Positions 51,730-61,208 of a DNA stretch of 64,000 bases are shown piece after piece. Source of the stretch: JAEZBP01 sp963832725 (GTDB lineage: Bacteria > Myxococcota_A > Polyangia > Polyangiales > Sandaracinaceae); NCBI GenBank assembly GCA_963832725.1, contig CAWHVG010000003.1:1922001-1986000 (forward strand), written 5' to 3'. The notes below the pieces were generated by a model, which searched no databases, had not been told where the DNA came from, and saw only the letters and a list, made by a program, of their open reading frames with translations. Both the position numbers and the translations under genes were made by a program. Every line of letters begins with the position of its first letter. Position 1 is the stretch's first letter.

Positions 51730-53682
51730 ATGAACGAGCGCCTGCTCCTCGCCGCAGCGTGCCTGGCGGCGGCCCTGGCCAGCGGCTGCGATTGCCAAGG
51801 CACGCTGAGCTCGGACCGCGACGGCCAGGTCCCGTTGCCCGACGGCGCCCCGGCGCCGATCGAAGGGCTGATGTCGATGCGCATCGAGCCCGCCGACGCG
51901 ACCTTGGTGATCGACGGCACCACCCCGGCCACGCAGGACTACCAGGCCTTCGGCACCTTCGACGACGGCTCCGAGCGCGAGATCACGGACAGCGTCCACT
52001 TCTATCTGACGACCAGCCGGGCGCTGGGCTCGTTCTCCGGCGCCACCTTCCGCTCCGGCGTGACGATGGGCGGGCGCACCAACGTCGAAGCGCAGGCCGG
52101 CACCATCACCGCCGACACCTCCCTCATCCTCCAGCTCCGGCGCACCACCACAGTCACCCCCGCCAGCGCCGACCCGCTCCCGAGCGACCCGGGCTCGCTC
52201 TTCGGCGGCAGCGAAGACGCCTCGCTCGCGCCGAGCCTCGTCTACCCGAACGACGGTGTCGTGCTCCCGCCGAACCTCGGGCGCATCGAGATCCACTGGC
52301 TGCGCGGACCGGCGACCAACACGCTCTTCGAGATCGCGTTCGAGAACGACGTCACCGACGTGCGCGCCTACGCCCGCTGCGAGCGTCCCGACGGAGTGCG
52401 CGACGACGGCTGCATCTGGGAGCCCTCGGGCGACGTGTGGACCTGGATCGCGAACAGCAACGCCGGCGGCGCGCCCTTGAGCGTGTTGGTCCGCGCCACC
52501 GACGACAGCGGCGCGTCCGTCGGCAGCTCGGACACCCTGGCGCTCCGCTTCGCGCAGGACCCGCTGATGGGCACCATCTACTACTGGACCGTCTCGGACG
52601 GCGGAAAGATCATGCGCTACGACTTCGGCGCCGCGGCCGGCGCAGCCGAAGCCGTGATGGGTCCCGATCTCAGCGAGAACGGCCGCTGCGTCGGCTGCCA
52701 CGCCCTCTCCCCGGACGGCACCAAGCTCGTCGGCTCGGTGGGCGGCCAGAACCACGGCGGCATGATCCTCATGGATCTCGAGACCTTCACGCCGCTGAAG
52801 AACCAGAGCACCGACTCCGATCACATCCTTCAGTTCGCCTCGTTCAGCCCGGACGGCAACGAGATGGTCGGCGTGTACGGCGACGACACCCACCTGCCGA
52901 ACTACGCGAACCTCCTGCTCTTCGACACCGAGTGCACGCCGGCGACCATGTCGACCTGCGGCACCATGACCGGCCAGATCGATCTGGGCGGCGCGGAGGC
53001 GAGCCACCCTGCGTGGTCGCCGGACGGAAGCTGGATCGCGTACACCGACGTCGGCCGGCACCAGACCTCGCAGCGGCCCTTCGACGGCGCCATCGCCTAC
53101 GTGGAGCGGACGGGCGACGGGAGCTGGAGCGCGCCGCACACGCTGGTTCCGCGAGCGGACGGAAAGAACCGCTACAACCCGGCGTTCGCCACCGACTCGA
53201 GCTTCCTCCTCTTCACGGAGAGCACCTGTCCGGGCGGCGACATCACCTCGCGAGACTGCGACGCGGACACCGATCCGACGGCGACCATCTTCGCGGTCAC
53301 GCGTGACGGCGGCACGCCCGTGGAGCTCACCCGCGCCCAGGCGCCGGGCCCGCTCGACGGCGACACGCCGCACGCGCACACCTTCCCGCGCTTCGCGCCC
53401 TTCGAGTTCGTGCTCGAGTCGGGGGATCTGGGAACCCACCGGGTGATGTACGTGAGCTACAGCTCGACGCAGCACTACGGTCTGCGAGAGACGCAACCGA
53501 GCTCGTCGAGCGAGAGCGACCACGGGACGTGGTTGTGGGTGACGGCGATCGATCCGGACGCGGTGTCGAGCGGGACGGATCCGAGCTATCCGGCGTTCGT
53601 GTTGCCGTTCCAGGATCTGGCGACTTCCAATCACATCGCGGTCTGGACGACGGCGTCCGTCGGGACGCCGCCTCTTCTCTAG
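51730..53682 (+). CDS. TolB/PD40-like beta-propeller lipoprotein with a CxxCH site
   Basis: 650 residues. MNERLLLAAACLAAALASGC is a lipoprotein signal. Early strands (MSMRIEPADATLVIDGTTPA) resemble a bacterial Ig-like domain. Propeller blades follow with repeated SPDG turns: CVGCHALSPDGTKLVGSVGG, FASFSPDGNEMVGVYGDDTH, HPAWSPDGSWIAYTDVGRHQ and NPAFATDSSFLLFTEST. GRCVGCHALSPDG holds a CxxCH that could bind c-type haem or be a disulphide. Surface-exposed; function unknown, with haem binding an inference only. Frame intact. Confidence 0.8.
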   Translation: MNERLLLAAACLAAALASGCDCQGTLSSDRDGQVPLPDGAPAPIEGLMSMRIEPADATLVIDGTTPATQDYQAFGTFDDGSEREITDSVHFYLTTSRALGSFSGATFRSGVTMGGRTNVEAQAGTITADTSLILQLRRTTTVTPASADPLPSDPGSLFGGSEDASLAPSLVYPNDGVVLPPNLGRIEIHWLRGPATNTLFEIAFENDVTDVRAYARCERPDGVRDDGCIWEPSGDVWTWIANSNAGGAPLSVLVRATDDSGASVGSSDTLALRFAQDPLMGTIYYWTVSDGGKIMRYDFGAAAGAAEAVMGPDLSENGRCVGCHALSPDGTKLVGSVGGQNHGGMILMDLETFTPLKNQSTDSDHILQFASFSPDGNEMVGVYGDDTHLPNYANLLLFDTECTPATMSTCGTMTGQIDLGGAEASHPAWSPDGSWIAYTDVGRHQTSQRPFDGAIAYVERTGDGSWSAPHTLVPRADGKNRYNPAFATDSSFLLFTESTCPGGDITSRDCDADTDPTATIFAVTRDGGTPVELTRAQAPGPLDGDTPHAHTFPRFAPFEFVLESGDLGTHRVMYVSYSSTQHYGLRETQPSSSSESDHGTWLWVTAIDPDAVSSGTDPSYPAFVLPFQDLATSNHIAVWTTASVGTPPLL

Positions 53683-53770
53683 TCGCGGGTGTCTTGCGTT
53701 GGCCGGGGCGCTGCCGCGGGTCGCGTGGGCTCGCCCCTCCTTCGACGGGCCCCGCCCCAAGCGCCGCCCC

Positions 53771-53798
53771 GTGAACGATCAAACGGCAGATCGTTCAC
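53771..53798. terminator. Hairpin between convergent genes
   Basis: GTGAACGATC at 53771-53780 and its perfect complement GATCGTTCAC at 53789-53798 flank an 8-base loop. It lies between the converging TolB-like and three-repeat-protein genes. No T-run follows on either side, so it is either a bidirectional rho-independent-like structure lacking a tail or a protein-binding site. Confidence 0.4.
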
Positions 53799-53952
53799 GG
53801 AAAGGCGCATCATGAGGCCCCCCTAGGCGTCGGGGTGAGCCCCACGACCCGCCTGGCGTGGTAGGTGGTCAGTCCAGGGGTTCATGCTGGTACGGGTCCC
53901 GGCCCACGCGCACAAACCCACACGCACAAAACCCACGCCAACAAAGCCAAGC

Positions 53953-55086
53953 TCAGCGCTGCTGCGCTTGATTCGAGATGATCTCGCAGACCTGCTGTGC
54001 GTTCCACCAGCCGGAGTTGTTGTGGAGATTGCGCCCGTTGATCTGGATGTCGTCGATCCAGTCGGTGACGGCGGAGGAGACGAAGCTCTGGCACTGCGCG
54101 TCGATCTGCTGCGCGCTCGGGCCGGTGAAGGTGTACGGGATGTTCTCGATGGTGCCCTGCACGGCGTACGGCCGGCCTCGGCCGCGGCGGCCTGGGCCGC
54201 GGCGGCCCGGGCCGCGGCGACCGGGAGGCATGGGGCGCGGCTGCGCGGCCGGAGCGAGTTGGGCGACGATCAGCGAGACGATCTGCTGCGGGTTCCAGTA
54301 GCTCGGGCCGTTGCGGTAGTGCTGGCCGTTGAGCTCGATGTCGTCGACCTGCATGCCCGAGACGAGGCGCGGGACGTGCGTCGCGAGGAGCTGCTCGATG
54401 CCGGCCCGGGTGCCGTAGACGGAGAAGGGGATGCCTTCGATGCTGCCGCTCACGTGCGCGGGGCCCACCGGCTGAGCGGGCGTGGCGTTGAGCACGACCA
54501 TGCTGCAGAGCGCCTGGGCGTTCCAGTAGCCCGGGCCGTTGTGGACGTTGCGGCCGCCGATGTTCGCGTCGTCGACGGCGCTGGTGTCGAGGCTGCGCGC
54601 GAGCCGGAGGCATGACTGCTCGAGCTGCTGCACGGTCGCCCCGGAGAGCTGGACCGGCGTCTGCTCGAAGCTGCCCTGAAAGGACCACGCGCCACTCGGC
54701 TGCCAGGGGCTGCGGCGCGGTGGGACGTTCGGACCGACGGCCGGGTTGCGGGGGCGAATCGGCGCGTAGGTGGCGACCACGGCGTCCCACGCGTCGAGGA
54801 GGCCGTCGCTCGGCGGCGCGCCCCGCTCGCTGACCAAGAGGCGCCGCGCGCGGACGTAGAGCGTGTCGAATCGGCCGCGCGCGGGGGTCGACGCCGCCTG
54901 GGCGAGGCGCGCGGTCACGCGAGCGAAGCGGCTCCCGGGGCGCTCGACCGCGGCTCGGCCGGCGAGCTGCTGAGTCACGGCCGCGAGCTGCGGACCCCGC
55001 CGGGCGAAGGGACCCTGGGCTGCCGCCGGTGCGGCCACGCCGAGGGCGAGCAGTGCGGTGAGGAGGAGGGCTCTCGAGTTCGGCAT
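53953..55086 (-). CDS. Secreted protein with three copies of a WNAQ-type module
   Basis: 377 residues. MPNSRALLLTALLALGVAAP AAAQG is a Sec signal. After a helical section come three homologous modules of about 65 residues, each a short strand with G-x-x-E-x-x-P, a helix, then D-D-I-x-I/L-N-G-R/Q-x-x-H/R-N and W/Y-W-N-A/P-Q: DDANIGGRNVHNGPGYWNAQ, DDIELNGQHYRNGPSYWNPQ and DDIQINGRNLHNNSGWWNAQ. A GRRGPGRRGPGRRGRGR stretch separates modules two and three. No known domain was recognised. Periplasmic or extracellular. Confidence 0.75.
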   Translation of the reverse strand: MPNSRALLLTALLALGVAAPAAAQGPFARRGPQLAAVTQQLAGRAAVERPGSRFARVTARLAQAASTPARGRFDTLYVRARRLLVSERGAPPSDGLLDAWDAVVATYAPIRPRNPAVGPNVPPRRSPWQPSGAWSFQGSFEQTPVQLSGATVQQLEQSCLRLARSLDTSAVDDANIGGRNVHNGPGYWNAQALCSMVVLNATPAQPVGPAHVSGSIEGIPFSVYGTRAGIEQLLATHVPRLVSGMQVDDIELNGQHYRNGPSYWNPQQIVSLIVAQLAPAAQPRPMPPGRRGPGRRGPGRRGRGRPYAVQGTIENIPYTFTGPSAQQIDAQCQSFVSSAVTDWIDDIQINGRNLHNNSGWWNAQQVCEIISNQAQQR

Positions 55087-55153
55087 CACAGCCGGATCGA
55101 CGCAGGTCCCCGGTTCGCATTCAACCTTCGGGGCAACTCTCTCGCCGGACGAC

Positions 55154-55903
55154 TCACGGCGCAGAGGCGCGCGCCCGCAGGAACGCGACGAGCGCGGTGA
55201 CGACCTCGGGCGGGATGGCGTGGCCGCCGTCGAAGGCGTGGAGCTCGACGTCGGCGCCGTCGTGTCGAAGCCGCTCGGCGATGCGCGTCGCGTCGCCGAA
55301 GGCGAGCACGTCGTCCTGCCGGCCGTGCGACATGAACACCGGCAGATGCGGGCGCGGGCGGTCGCGCCAGAAGGGGAGCGGGCCGCCGCTCATCACGACG
55401 AGGCCGCCGAGAGGCTCGTCGGTCATCAGGGCGAGGTCGAGCGAGAGCATGGCGCCCTGCGAGAAGCCACCCACGACGATGTGGTCGTCTCGGGCGCCCT
55501 GGCTGCGCAGGGTCGCGAGCACGCCGCGGAGGGCGGCGCGCGCAGCCTCGACTTCGGCGGGCGAGCGGCGACCGGCCTCGATCTCGAACCAGGCGCGACC
55601 GGGACCGGAGGCGAGCGGCGCCTCGGGCGCGACGACGCGGTAGCCGGTGGTGGCGGCGATGCGGCGGCCGAGCGGGACGAGGTCGTCGCCCCGCGCGCGG
55701 TAGCCGTGCATCAGCACGAGGACGCGGTCACCCGCGCCGATGTCGTGGACGCGGAGGCCACCCCATTCTGCGCGCTCTGCGCGCGCTTCGGTCGCCGGCC
55801 GGTCGGCATTCGGAGACGGGGTCGACGGGAGTCGGCCAACCGGTCGCTCGTCGGTGCCGCACGCGGCAAGCGAGAGAGTCAGGAGCACGACGAGGAGGCG
55901 CAC
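55154..55903 (-). CDS. Lipoprotein phospholipase/carboxylesterase
   Basis: 249 residues. From a GTG, VRLLVVLLTLSLAACGTDER is a lipoprotein signal. The alpha/beta-hydrolase core has RVLVLMHGYRARGDDLVPLG (oxyanion HG), HIVVGGFSQGAMLSLDLALM (GFSQG nucleophile), MSHGRQDDVLAFGDATRI (catalytic Asp) and HAFDGGHAIPPEVV (catalytic His). This is the YpfH/carboxylesterase type acting on short acyl esters or lysophospholipids. Lipid anchoring puts it at the envelope. Frame intact. Confidence 0.85.
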   Translation of the reverse strand: MRLLVVLLTLSLAACGTDERPVGRLPSTPSPNADRPATEARAERAEWGGLRVHDIGAGDRVLVLMHGYRARGDDLVPLGRRIAATTGYRVVAPEAPLASGPGRAWFEIEAGRRSPAEVEAARAALRGVLATLRSQGARDDHIVVGGFSQGAMLSLDLALMTDEPLGGLVVMSGGPLPFWRDRPRPHLPVFMSHGRQDDVLAFGDATRIAERLRHDGADVELHAFDGGHAIPPEVVTALVAFLRARASAP

Positions 55904-55959
55904 GCGCGCACCATACACGCGGGGTCGGCGCAGCGCCTCCCGTGCGCGCCCCGGAACGC

Positions 55960-56691
55960 TCAGCCGACCGGGACCGGCTCGTCCTCGATGCCGAGGTGCT
56001 CCTCGATGGCCCACTCGAGGTACTCCGCCTGATCGCGATCCGGGAGACCGGTCACGAGCTCGAGGGTCCGGTCGTCCCCCGTCTCCGCGAGCAGCTCCCA
56101 CCTCGTGGTGCTGTTGCCGCTCTGCCCTCGCGACACGCGGTCGCGCACGTAGAGCTGCCGAAGGTGCTCGACGGGGATGCTGCGATTGCCGAACCACGGC
56201 AGAGGCGCGTGTCGGATGCTGAGCGATCCGTCCGCCACGCCGATGAATGTGCGGTTCACGAGCCCCGCGAGCGTCGAATAGGTCAGCCCCAAACCGACCG
56301 CGACGTGGAGGAGCGGGAAGATGAAGAACAGGAGCGGAACATGCATCAAGCTGCCAAGGGAATACCAGACGACCAAGAACCCGTCCCAGAAGACGCAGAA
56401 GAAGAGCAGACCGAGGTGATGTGGCCGAAACCAGCGCCGGGTGATCTCGAGCGGCCCGCGCTCCGCCACGGGCGCGGTCCGGTAGGTCGGCTCGCTCGGA
56501 AGCGGTGGCTCCCCCTTCTCAATCGCCAGCCCCTTCGGCAGCGGTGGACGGCGGCGTGGCGCGACCCTCCCCGCGAGGCGACCGTCGAACGAGAAGACGG
56601 AGTCGCAGTGCCGGCACTTGGCCACGAGGCGTTCGAGGTTGATGTCGTCCGCCGGGATGAGCGCGCCGCAGGATTCGCAGCTCAGCTTCAC
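55960..56691 (-). CDS. Zinc-ribbon membrane protein
   Basis: 243 residues from GTG 56691 (TTG 56727 is an alternative). The N-terminus KLSCESCGALIPADDINLER ... VAKCRHCDSVF is a CxxC-x24-CxxC zinc ribbon. Two membrane spans follow (LGLLFFCVFWDGFLVVWYSL; PLLFFIFPLLHVAVGLGLTY), then a cytoplasmic tail with GSLSIRHAPLPWFGNRSIPV and LLAETGDDRTLELVTGLPDR. The tail resembles domains that fine-tune membrane-protein regulation, but no function is known. Confidence 0.75.
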   Translation of the reverse strand: MKLSCESCGALIPADDINLERLVAKCRHCDSVFSFDGRLAGRVAPRRRPPLPKGLAIEKGEPPLPSEPTYRTAPVAERGPLEITRRWFRPHHLGLLFFCVFWDGFLVVWYSLGSLMHVPLLFFIFPLLHVAVGLGLTYSTLAGLVNRTFIGVADGSLSIRHAPLPWFGNRSIPVEHLRQLYVRDRVSRGQSGNSTTRWELLAETGDDRTLELVTGLPDRDQAEYLEWAIEEHLGIEDEPVPVG

Positions 56692-57021
56692 GAGGCGAGG
56701 ATCGCGCGCGAGCCCCGGGACCGTCAATGCTGGCGGCGACGTCCGCGCCAGCCGCGGTCCGTGGACGCACGGCGCTCGAGGACGCTCCTGAGGCGCACGA
56801 ATCCATTCGCACGGATCCTACGACGCGATGCGTGAAGACTCCCTTCTACGCCAGCTGCTTGCGCGATGGGCGCCGCCGCGTCAGACCATCGGACGAGGTG
56901 CTGAGGGGCGCCTCTCCCGCCGAAAGCCGTCGCACCCTCCTTTTCGTCGGTTCGGACGATCACGCCATTGCCATCCCAGGGCCCGTCGGAGCGGGAAGTG
57001 GCCCACGAAGAGGAGGACGCA
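56692..57021. other. Intergenic between divergent genes
   Basis: About 330 bases between the zinc-ribbon gene (minus) and the 57022 gene (plus). No coding frame of substance. Promoters for both directions are presumably here. Confidence 0.35.
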
Positions 57022-57540
57022 ATGGACGACGTCATCGACGTATTGAAGGCCCGCGCGCGGGTGCTGCACGACAGGGCGCAGGCCGGTGAGGCCGCGGCGC
57101 TCGAACGCCTGCGCGCGGTGGACGAGCTGGGCCGACTGGAGGGCGAGGCACGGGTCGCGGCGGTCCAACGGCGCCACTGCTTGGCCGCGCTGGCCAAGGA
57201 GATGGGCTTCTCCGGTTGGCCGCACGCGCGGGCGGTGATCGAGGGGGACGAGGGCGACTTCGGCACCCTGCTGCACGTCGGCGAAGGCGGTGCGTACTGG
57301 AACATCTGGTCCGCCGACTACGCCGAAGCGAGCCGGATCCGCGAGGAGCACGGCGGCTATCTCTTGGCCTATCGCCGGCACTTCCTGATCGTCGAGCGCT
57401 ACTACATCGAAGCGCTCGGGCTGGACCCGGACGATCCCGACTGGGAGCGCATCGGCCGCGACTGGGTACGCCCGCGCGACCCCTCCGCGCGGCGGCGGCT
57501 CTACGGCAAGCTGGTCGCGACGCGCGTCCCGCCGGCCTGA
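57022..57540 (+). CDS. Small helical protein with a GFSGWPHA motif
   Basis: 172 residues; AGGAGGA 6-12 bases before the ATG decides the start. MDDVIDVLKARARVLHDRAQ is helical, and HCLAALAKEMGFSGWPHARA recalls the LARELGFASWPKLKAHIE helix found at the N-terminus of several bacterial ankyrin-type and stress proteins. The rest (GTLLHVGEGGAYWNIWSADY, FLIVERYYIEALGLDPDDPD) is mixed alpha/beta without a recognised catalytic site. Function unknown. It is divergent from the zinc-ribbon gene. Confidence 0.7.
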   Translation: MDDVIDVLKARARVLHDRAQAGEAAALERLRAVDELGRLEGEARVAAVQRRHCLAALAKEMGFSGWPHARAVIEGDEGDFGTLLHVGEGGAYWNIWSADYAEASRIREEHGGYLLAYRRHFLIVERYYIEALGLDPDDPDWERIGRDWVRPRDPSARRRLYGKLVATRVPPA

Positions 57541-57793
57541 TGGGGAGCGGGTCGATCGCCGAGATGAGCGGTCCACCCGCGCTCCTGCGCGCGCAGTCAC
57601 CCTCAGCAAGCGCAGGGCGCGAACCGGACCTCCGCGCGGCCGCAGAGATCCGCCGCGACGCGTCCTCGATCGAGCTTCGGACGGGAAATCGTCTCGGAGC
57701 TCGTCACTCGACCGTCGCGTCCCGAGGCAGGCCGTACGCAAGAGCGAGCCCTTCGACGCGATCGCCGAAGCAGCGCGACCTCGCACCTCGGGC

Positions 57794-58546
57794 TCAGCGA
57801 GCCCGGCGGGCGACGACGCAGACGCGCGCGCCATTCGCGTTGACGACGTAGGGCTCGCCGCTGGCGCGATCGATCGGCTGCACGTCCTCGAAGCCGCACG
57901 CTCCCATGAGCTCGGCGAGCTCGCGGAAACCGTAGAGGCGCAGGGAGCTCTCGAGCGCGCTCCGGCGACCGTCCTCGTGGATGAGGAGCCAGTCGACGTC
58001 GATCCGCGAGCGGCGCAGATCGAGCCTGCGCTCTTCCAGCAGGTGCACGCCGCCGGCCTTGCCCCAGCCTCGGGCCTGGTAGCGGGGCAGCAACGCCTCG
58101 GCGAGGTTGGCCATGTCGATGGCGAAGCGGGCCCCGGGCGCCAGGGCATCGGCGACGGCGCACAAGAACGCGCGCTCCGCGCCGTCGTCGAAGTAGCCGA
58201 AGCTCCCCCACCAGCAGACCGCGGCGCCGAAGCGCGCGGCCGGCAATGCGAGCGAGCGCATGTCGCCGTGCACGAGCTCGACCGCCAGCCCTTCCGCCTC
58301 GACCCGCCCTTCCTCCAGCAGCGGCGCGTTCAGGTCCACGCCCGTCGCGCGATGGCCGCGGCGGGCGAGCTCGATGCCGATGCGACCGACCCCGCAGGGC
58401 ACGTCCAGGATCTCCGTCCCCGGCTCGAGCTCGAGCAGACGCTCGATCTCGTCGACCTGCGCTCGCGTCTGTTCGGGCGACCACGCGGCGCGCTGCACCT
58501 CGTTCCAGAGGGGATCGGAGAAGAACGTGTCGGTCCAGTCGCTCAC
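57794..58546 (-). CDS. SAM-dependent class I methyltransferase
   Basis: 250 residues from a GTG (ATG 58597 is an alternative). TFFSDPLWNEVQRAAWSPEQ precedes the Rossmann core: TEILDVPCGVGRIGIELARR (motif I, D-x-x-C-G-x-G), GVDLNAPLLEEGRVEAEGLA (acidic end of strand 2), ELVHGDMRSLALPAARFGAA and WWGSFGYFDDGAERAFLCAV. Substrate is not determinable; small-molecule methyltransferases of this type usually act on metabolites rather than DNA. It lies far from drmABC, so it is not a candidate DISARM methylase. Confidence 0.85.
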   Translation of the reverse strand: MSDWTDTFFSDPLWNEVQRAAWSPEQTRAQVDEIERLLELEPGTEILDVPCGVGRIGIELARRGHRATGVDLNAPLLEEGRVEAEGLAVELVHGDMRSLALPAARFGAAVCWWGSFGYFDDGAERAFLCAVADALAPGARFAIDMANLAEALLPRYQARGWGKAGGVHLLEERRLDLRRSRIDVDWLLIHEDGRRSALESSLRLYGFRELAELMGACGFEDVQPIDRASGEPYVVNANGARVCVVARRAR

Positions 58547-58731
58547 CGCCGACGTTCCCACGAGCGCGCGCCATGATCCACGTGTGCTCGTTCGCATGAG
58601 CGCACGAGCGAGACGCGCACTCGAGACGCTCCCCGCCCGTCTCTTGCTGCGTCCCGGTGCTACGGGAGACCCAGATTGCCCGTCACAGCTCGCTACGGCG
58701 TCGCCAAGTCAGAGTGCACCGCCTCGCGGTA

Positions 58732-60082
58732 TCAGGGCGTCCTGGCGGCGCACTGCTTCGCTGCCGGGTCGCAGAAGAAGCCCGGCGTGCAGTCGTCATC
58801 CGTCCTGCACCCCACATTCTCACCGGCTTGTCCGGGCTGGACGCAGATGCGGGTCTCGCTGGATGCGAGCGAGCGTGTCGGCGTGGCGCAGTAGAGGTCT
58901 CCCGGGCAGTCGGCGTCGCCGTTCGGGCAAGCGACCGTGCAATAGTGCGCCGTGCCTTGCCCGAGGAGCTGTTGCGGCGAGATGCAGTCCCCTAGCTGGT
59001 GCTGCCCCATCTCGACCGGAAAGTGGGGCGTGCGGCACACGCCCTCCGCGATGGGGTCGTCGAAGCAGAGCGTGCCGGAGTCGCACTCCGGGGCCGCCAC
59101 TCCGACCTGCGAACCGAGGCCGGAGGAGGGGCAGCGCCGCGTGCAGACCCCTTGAATGCAGGCGAAGCCGTCGACGCACGGCAGCTCGCCGAAGATCATC
59201 AAGTTGTCGGAGCAGGGCTCGCCCTCGCCGGCCACGCGCTCCACGCAGTAAGAGCGGCCCTCCTGCAGCTCCACGCAGAATGAAGCCCGGCCAGCAGTCC
59301 GGGGCGCACGGATCGCAGGGGCGAGCGCACATGTAGCCTTCGCCCTGGTGGAGCTCCGCAAAGTGCACGCACTGCTGGGGCGCCGTGCAGCTCTCGTACG
59401 CGTTACTGCACATCTCAGGAGCCGCAGTGTTTCCGCAGGTCGCGCTGGCGACCGGCTCGCAGCGGGCCGTGAGCGCGGAGCAATGCTCGTCGTTGGCGCA
59501 TCCGGCATCGCCGCCGCAGATCGGCTCGCAGTGGGCCGTGTCCGCGTGGTACATCGTGCCCGGGGCGCAGGTCGAGCGCACGCACATGCCCTCCACGCAC
59601 TGATCTCCATCGGGGCAGGTGGACGGATCGCTGGACGAGCAGCGCGCGTCGGGCACGCAGAGCCCGTCCTGGCAGGTGAATTGATCGGGGCAGAGGAGGT
59701 CCCGGCACTGGTCGCCAAAGACGAGGTCGACCCTCACGAGCCGGTCGGGCGCGAAGTGGAGGCGCGCGCTTTGGCGCGAGAAGACCTGGAGCTCGCCGTC
59801 CGATCGCGCCTCGAGGAGCTCCCCGACGATACGAAAGACGCGCGATGCATCCCCTCCCGCCGGGCTCACCGGGACGGTGGTCGGGAGCTGCAGCTCGCCG
59901 GGCCCGATTGGGAGTCGGCCGAGGTCGTGCGTCTGGTCGTCCTGATCGATGATGTGGACCTGGATCGCCGCAGCCCGCGCCGCCGTCGCCGCCTCCGCGT
60001 CGAAGGTGACGAGGACCTGCGTGGGCTGACAGGCAGAGAGCGCGAGGGCGCAGCCGGCGAGCGCGAGGAGAGGGTGCTTCAT
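58732..60082 (-). CDS. Cysteine-rich lipoprotein, frame broken near 59285
   Basis: MKHPLLALAGCALALSACQP is a lipoprotein signal; the ATG overlaps the stop of the PEGA-domain gene (TGATG). A beta domain (VLVTFDAEAATAARAAAIQV) precedes cysteine clusters (DQCRDLLCPDQFTCQDGLCV; CAPGTMYHADTAHCEPICGG). After PDCWPGFI near 59285 the frame shifts, then continues CVELQEGRSYC ... NVGCRTDDDCTPGFFCDPAA to 58732. About 450 residues. Similar in style to the 13752-15503 protein. As the last gene after a Ser/Thr kinase and a PEGA protein, it may be the surface part of that signalling module. Confidence 0.72.
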
Positions 60083-61008
60083 CAGAACCTCACGAGCGCT
60101 TGCGGGCTGCCCCAGTAGGGATCGGTGACCGGCGTCGGGTTCGTGAGCCACCAGGTGATCCCGACCGCGGCTCCCGCCGCGAGGACGAGCCCGATCGTGA
60201 TCCAGAGCCACGGCTCCTCTTCCAGCCCGCGCGTCGGCGGCTGGAGCCGCACCTCCTCCTCGGCGCCGGCGTGGAGATCGATCGTCCGCGTCGCGACGCC
60301 GGCACCACCGATCGCCCGCACGACGTAGGTCCCCGCCGAGAGTTCTCGCGAGATCGAGCGGGCCGACTGACCGTAGCCCGCGATCTCGAGGATCGCGTTC
60401 GGATCGTCGGTCACGAGGGTGAGGAGCGCGAGGTCCGCGGGGTCGAAGGGCGCGAGCTCGAGCTCGATCGTCTCGTGCGCGCCGACCGCGAGGGAGCGGC
60501 GCACGGTCGTGACGCGATAGCCCGGCGCGACCGCGCTGATGGTGCGCTCCCCGGGGTCGACTCGGAGGAGGACCTGTCCCGGCGTGTCGAGGCGCGAGAC
60601 CTCCCGGCCATCGACCGAGACGTGGATCGCCTCCGCTCCAGGCTCCGCTGCCGTGACCACGAGCGTGACCGAGCAGAGGTGCGCCCGGATCGCGGTGAGC
60701 TGCTCATCGATCGAGGCGCGCAGGTGACGGCCCACCCGGCCGTAGGCGCCGGCGAGGACGTCGTCGAGGATGGCTTCGGCGCGCCGCTCGGCGCCGACGC
60801 TCCGCAGCGCGCCCGCGAGGTTGACCGCGGTCGAGACACGGGGCTCGACGGAGAGCGAGCGCCGAAAATGCGCCACCGCCAGGCCGTAGAGACCGGCGCG
60901 AACCTCCTCCATCCCGCGCTCGAAGAGGGCCTCCGCGCTCTCGGCGGCGTCTTGGGCGCCGGCGGCGGCGGGCAGACACGAGGGCAGGATCAAGGCGAGC
61001 GCGAGCAT
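60082..61008 (-). CDS. PEGA-domain/TPR-like secreted membrane protein
   Basis: 308 residues. MLALALILPSCLPAAAGAQD is a signal peptide. A TPR-like helical part (AEALFERGMEEVRAGLYGLA; VAHFRRSLSVEPRVSTAVNL) is followed by two PEGA-type strands (AIHVSVDGREVSRLDTPGQV LLRVDPG; RSISRELSAGTYVVRAIGG) and a C-terminal span (WLWITIGLVLAAGAAVGITW). Proteins with this order commonly follow Pkn kinases in myxobacteria. Lies downstream of the kinase gene and overlaps the start of the cysteine-rich lipoprotein gene. Confidence 0.82.
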   Translation of the reverse strand: MLALALILPSCLPAAAGAQDAAESAEALFERGMEEVRAGLYGLAVAHFRRSLSVEPRVSTAVNLAGALRSVGAERRAEAILDDVLAGAYGRVGRHLRASIDEQLTAIRAHLCSVTLVVTAAEPGAEAIHVSVDGREVSRLDTPGQVLLRVDPGERTISAVAPGYRVTTVRRSLAVGAHETIELELAPFDPADLALLTLVTDDPNAILEIAGYGQSARSISRELSAGTYVVRAIGGAGVATRTIDLHAGAEEEVRLQPPTRGLEEEPWLWITIGLVLAAGAAVGITWWLTNPTPVTDPYWGSPQALVRF

Positions 61009-61208
61009 GGCACCGCGGCTTCGACGAGCTACTCGATGTCCTCCGCGGAAGTCGCAACACGTTCTGGCCGGCCCTCGACGCCGATCTCGGGGGCGAGCCT
61101 CCTCGAAAGTGCCTTGCACTTCCTGCGGGGGCGCGCCCCCAATCTCGACGCCGATTGCTCGGCCATACCGGTCGCGACTTCCGCCTCGGACATCTAGTGC
61201 CGCCGTGC

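Noticed and set aside
57794..58546. Methyltransferase as the missing DISARM methylase
   Set aside because: It lacks DNA-methylase catalytic motifs such as PCQ or DPPY and is 45 kb away; its core resembles small-molecule methyltransferases.
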